Below are positions 61,545 through 64,000 of a DNA stretch of 64,000 nucleotides, in pieces. Where the stretch lies: positions 1,550,001-1,614,000 of the forward strand of contig JBLXFH010000001.1 of NCBI GenBank assembly GCA_048262255.1, written 5' to 3'. Within the stretch, counting starts at the first letter, position 1, and every line of letters starts with the position of its first letter. Source of the DNA: JABMNT01 sp048262255. Lineage in GTDB: Bacteria > Pseudomonadota > Alphaproteobacteria > Rhodospirillales > Casp-alpha2. The notes beneath the pieces are model-generated. The model was given only the letters and a program-made list of their open reading frames with translations, did no database searches and had not been told where the DNA came from. The position numbers and the translations under genes were made by a program.

Positions 61545-64000
61545 GTGTTTAACAGGCTTGCTCATTTAACCAAGAAACAGATGTTCATGGTGATCATCGG
61601 CGTGATTGTTGCGCTTGGCGTCATTGTCTCGATGATCACGAATGTCGCATGGCTGACCCGTGATGAAGACGATTCCTTGCGTCTTGCCGTTGTCGGGCCG
61701 ATGACCGGTGATGCGGAAGGGATCGGACGTTCCCTGCGTCAGGGCGTCGAGCTTTATGTGGAAATCCTCAACGAGGAAGGAGGCATCAACGGCACTCATC
61801 TGGCGCTCGATTCCTATGATGACCAGAATGATCCGGCAGAAGCCAGAAAGATCGCCGAGCAGATTTCCAATTCAAAAGCCCAAACCGTTATCGGTCATTG
61901 GACAGCGGACACAGCTCGGGCGGCAGCGGGCGTTTATGAAAGCAAAAGCATTCATCTGGTTGTTCCGGCTTCCATCGAACCCGACGTGATCCGGGATGCA
62001 AAGTGGACCTCCAGCGCACTATTTAATGAAAGCCGCCAGGCTCGGTTTCTTGCCAACTATGCACGCAATGTGCTGGGCCATAAACTGGTCTCGATGATTG
62101 TCGACAAGCGCGCTTTTGGCGACACCATGGCGAAGAACTTTGAAGACACCTACAAGCGTTTCGGAACGAAAATCCGTTATACATGGGAGTTTGATACGTC
62201 AACATCGACGGTTCGCCAATTGCAGGCGATTGTTAATGAGCTGAAAGAAAAAAAAGACGCCGGTGCGCTCTTTCTTGCGGTCAATGAAAGCGATGGCGCG
62301 CGCCTTATCAAGATGATGCGCGACGCCGGTGTGCGTAATTTAGTCGTTGGCCCATCGGCGCTTGCGACCAATGCCTTCAATGATCTGGTGGAAAAGCTGC
62401 CCGGCAAAAATACCGACCCTGGTTCCTATACCAACAAGATGCTGGTAACCGCGCCCTTGCTGTTTGATACGGCAAACGAGACGGCGCAGAATTTCAAGAA
62501 CCGCTATATCGAAAGATATGGTGAAATTCCTGACTGGGTGGCGGCTTATGCCTATGATTCAGCCCATCTGGTGGCCAATGGATTGCGGGAAGCGACGCTT
62601 GATGAGGAAGCTGCCAACAATCTAACGGCGACGCGGGAAGGCATTCATCTGGATCTGGTGAGCCGGATCAAAATTGAAGACGGCGTTCAGGGGGTGACGG
62701 GTGTTACCTATTTCGATTTTGACGGGGAAGCACAAAAACCGGTTTTTGTCGGCATTTACAGTGGCGCCAATATCATTTCTGCATTGACCCAGTTGCAACC
62801 CATCAAGCCCGGCGGCAACAAAAACTATATAGCGGAACTGAAGCGAGGGCGCATTCTCTATGTTAACGACCGCTTCATGTATAAAACCAATGTGGTCTAT
62901 ACGGGCATTCAGGTTCAGGAAATTTCGGAAGTTAAATACGAAGACAATGTCTATGACCTCAATCTGTTGTTGTGGTTTCGCTATCGGGGTGAATTCGAGC
63001 CCCAGGATTTTAAATTCCTGAACGCTGCAGAACCCGTTTCTCTGGGAGCGCCGCTCGACGAGCAGCTTATCGGAGACATGACCTACAAGCTCTATTCGGT
63101 AAAAGGTAAATTCCGCTTCAATTTTTCCAAGACCCAGCGGGTCTATGGCGAGCAACTGGCCGGAATCGCTTTTTCCCACAACAAGCTGAACAAGAACAAT
63201 CTGCAGTATGTTGTCGATGTTCTGGGTGTGGGGCTGGATACGGGTGAAACCATGCGCGAAAAACTGGACCGGGCGCAGGCACTCAATCCCTCGTCTGGCT
63301 GGGTTATCGACCGGGCCTGGATTTCTCAGGACATTGTACCGGAGAGCACATTGGGTAACCCGGCCTATGTAGGGTTTGGTTCCGAGGACCCGGATTTCTC
63401 GCAGATTGATCTGGGGATTATCATCAAAAAAGGCGAGTTTGTCGTTCGCGATTTTATCCCGGCTGAATACTTTATCTATATCTGGATTTTCGCCTTTATT
63501 GGTACGCTGTTCGCGCTGGGTATGGACCGGCGCGAACGGGGCCGTTTCTGGGCGGTGCAATCGTGGGTGCTGAGACTGGTCTCCTGGCCTGCCCTGCTGC
63601 TGTCCAGCGGTAATCTGTTGTTGGATTTTGCCGTCCTGAATATCCCCGAGCATTACATCGACAACATTATTCTGGGATATGACATGCTGTGGTGGCTGGT
63701 GCCGGCGCGTTTGGGCGGGATTGCCGTCGAGCGGTTTTTGTGGACGCCTTTGGAAGACCATACAGAGCGCGCCATCCCCAACGTGATCCGGGTTTTTGGC
63801 TCCGTTGTGATCTACACCTTCGCCGGTTGCGGGATTATCGCCTTTGTCTTCGACCAGCACCTGACCAGCCTGCTGGCGACAGGGGGGTTGTTATCTTTGA
63901 TTATCGGTCTGGCCGTCCAGGCCAATATTTCCAATATCTTTTCCGGTATTGTTATCAATATGGAACGCCCGTTCAATGTGGGTGACTGGGTCAAGATTGG
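61545..64000 (+). CDS. Periplasmic-binding-protein sensor fused to MscS-type channel (partial, runs off window)
   Basis: The start is GTG at 61545, with GAGGGG about 9 bases upstream; an ATG at 61581 is an alternative. The frame is open to the window end, 818 residues seen. Order: an N-terminal membrane helix (about 13-33, MFMVIIGVIVALGVIVSMIT); a type 1 periplasmic binding domain of the amino-acid/LivK kind (about 45-405: LAVVGPMTGDAEGIGRSLRQ, EEGGINGTHLALDSYDDQND); a beta-rich domain (about 425-610) with ISEVKYEDNVYDLNLLLWFR, suggesting a ligand-gated-channel sensor fold; then several helices and the MscS pore segment (LLSLIIGLAVQANISNIFSG, PFNVGDWVKIG). A ligand in the periplasm may therefore gate the channel. 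It starts 68 bases after the giant gene on the same strand. Confidence 0.88.
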   Translation, partial: MFNRLAHLTKKQMFMVIIGVIVALGVIVSMITNVAWLTRDEDDSLRLAVVGPMTGDAEGIGRSLRQGVELYVEILNEEGGINGTHLALDSYDDQNDPAEARKIAEQISNSKAQTVIGHWTADTARAAAGVYESKSIHLVVPASIEPDVIRDAKWTSSALFNESRQARFLANYARNVLGHKLVSMIVDKRAFGDTMAKNFEDTYKRFGTKIRYTWEFDTSTSTVRQLQAIVNELKEKKDAGALFLAVNESDGARLIKMMRDAGVRNLVVGPSALATNAFNDLVEKLPGKNTDPGSYTNKMLVTAPLLFDTANETAQNFKNRYIERYGEIPDWVAAYAYDSAHLVANGLREATLDEEAANNLTATREGIHLDLVSRIKIEDGVQGVTGVTYFDFDGEAQKPVFVGIYSGANIISALTQLQPIKPGGNKNYIAELKRGRILYVNDRFMYKTNVVYTGIQVQEISEVKYEDNVYDLNLLLWFRYRGEFEPQDFKFLNAAEPVSLGAPLDEQLIGDMTYKLYSVKGKFRFNFSKTQRVYGEQLAGIAFSHNKLNKNNLQYVVDVLGVGLDTGETMREKLDRAQALNPSSGWVIDRAWISQDIVPESTLGNPAYVGFGSEDPDFSQIDLGIIIKKGEFVVRDFIPAEYFIYIWIFAFIGTLFALGMDRRERGRFWAVQSWVLRLVSWPALLLSSGNLLLDFAVLNIPEHYIDNIILGYDMLWWLVPARLGGIAVERFLWTPLEDHTERAIPNVIRVFGSVVIYTFAGCGIIAFVFDQHLTSLLATGGLLSLIIGLAVQANISNIFSGIVINMERPFNVGDWVKI

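Noticed and set aside
62622..63860. 412-codon open frame on the minus strand
   Set aside because: It is antisense to the binding-protein/MscS fusion, whose plus-strand frame has clear domains and stays open to the window end.

Overview
The window looks like a chromosomal segment of a free-living, probably marine, alphaproteobacterium. The reasons are the alphaproteobacterial core neighbourhood tRNA-Ile2(CAU) - rpoD - dnaG - yqeY - carA - carB - greA, a CarD regulator, an FdxA-type 7Fe ferredoxin, and the style of the RpoD protein. Placement near Rhodospirillales or Sneathiella-like lineages is an inference. I see no rRNA genes, insertion sequences, prophage or CRISPR array, and no stretch above 300 bases lacks a gene.

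Layout. (1) 68-4217: an ABC importer of the taurine/nitrate/riboflavin-precursor class (binding protein, permease, ATPase, second permease) followed by a fumarylpyruvate-hydrolase-like enzyme. (2) 4404-6274, minus strand: a membrane-anchored transglutaminase-like protein and a class III nucleotide cyclase. (3) 6477-16643: the housekeeping block, with tRNA, rpoD (TTG start), dnaG and yqeY on the minus strand and carA, carB and greA on the plus strand. (4) 16664-20578: a DUF938 methyltransferase, a TerB-like protein, ferredoxin, CarD and an M48 LysM lipoprotein protease. (5) 20661-33264: a divergent catabolic cluster. A DMT transporter and an M81 (MlrC-type) metallopeptidase run left. A complete Dpp/Opp-type importer, an M20 peptidase, a tautomerase, an amidase and a second M81 peptidase run right. 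(6) 33261-42285: mixed genes, including AlkB, an HtrA-like protein lacking its catalytic triad, an aldo/keto reductase, a DUF3012 mini-lipoprotein, a TPR-glycosyltransferase, two TerB-like proteins, DUF4197, a VOC protein, a flavin reductase, a small nucleotide cyclase and a PilZ protein. (7) 42383-61476: a type I secretion system (TolC, ABC, HlyD; minus strand), a small putative HTH regulator, and a divergent 13.6-kb gene for a 4523-residue protein built from about 14 LamG-like domains and cadherin/Ig-like spacers. (8) 61545-64000: the 5' part of a gene fusing a periplasmic-binding-protein sensor, an unusual beta-rich middle domain and an MscS-type channel; it runs off the window.

How the parts fit. 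The secretion system probably exports the giant LamG protein to the cell surface, and the PilZ gene just downstream of hlyD could link this to c-di-GMP. The MscS fusion reads as a ligand-gated ion channel and is the most unusual gene here. The M81/Dpp/M20/amidase cluster reads as import and stepwise hydrolysis of an unusual peptide or amide. The type I ABC protein has a non-canonical signature motif and lacks the switch histidine, and the giant protein has no RTX repeats, so the export route may be atypical.
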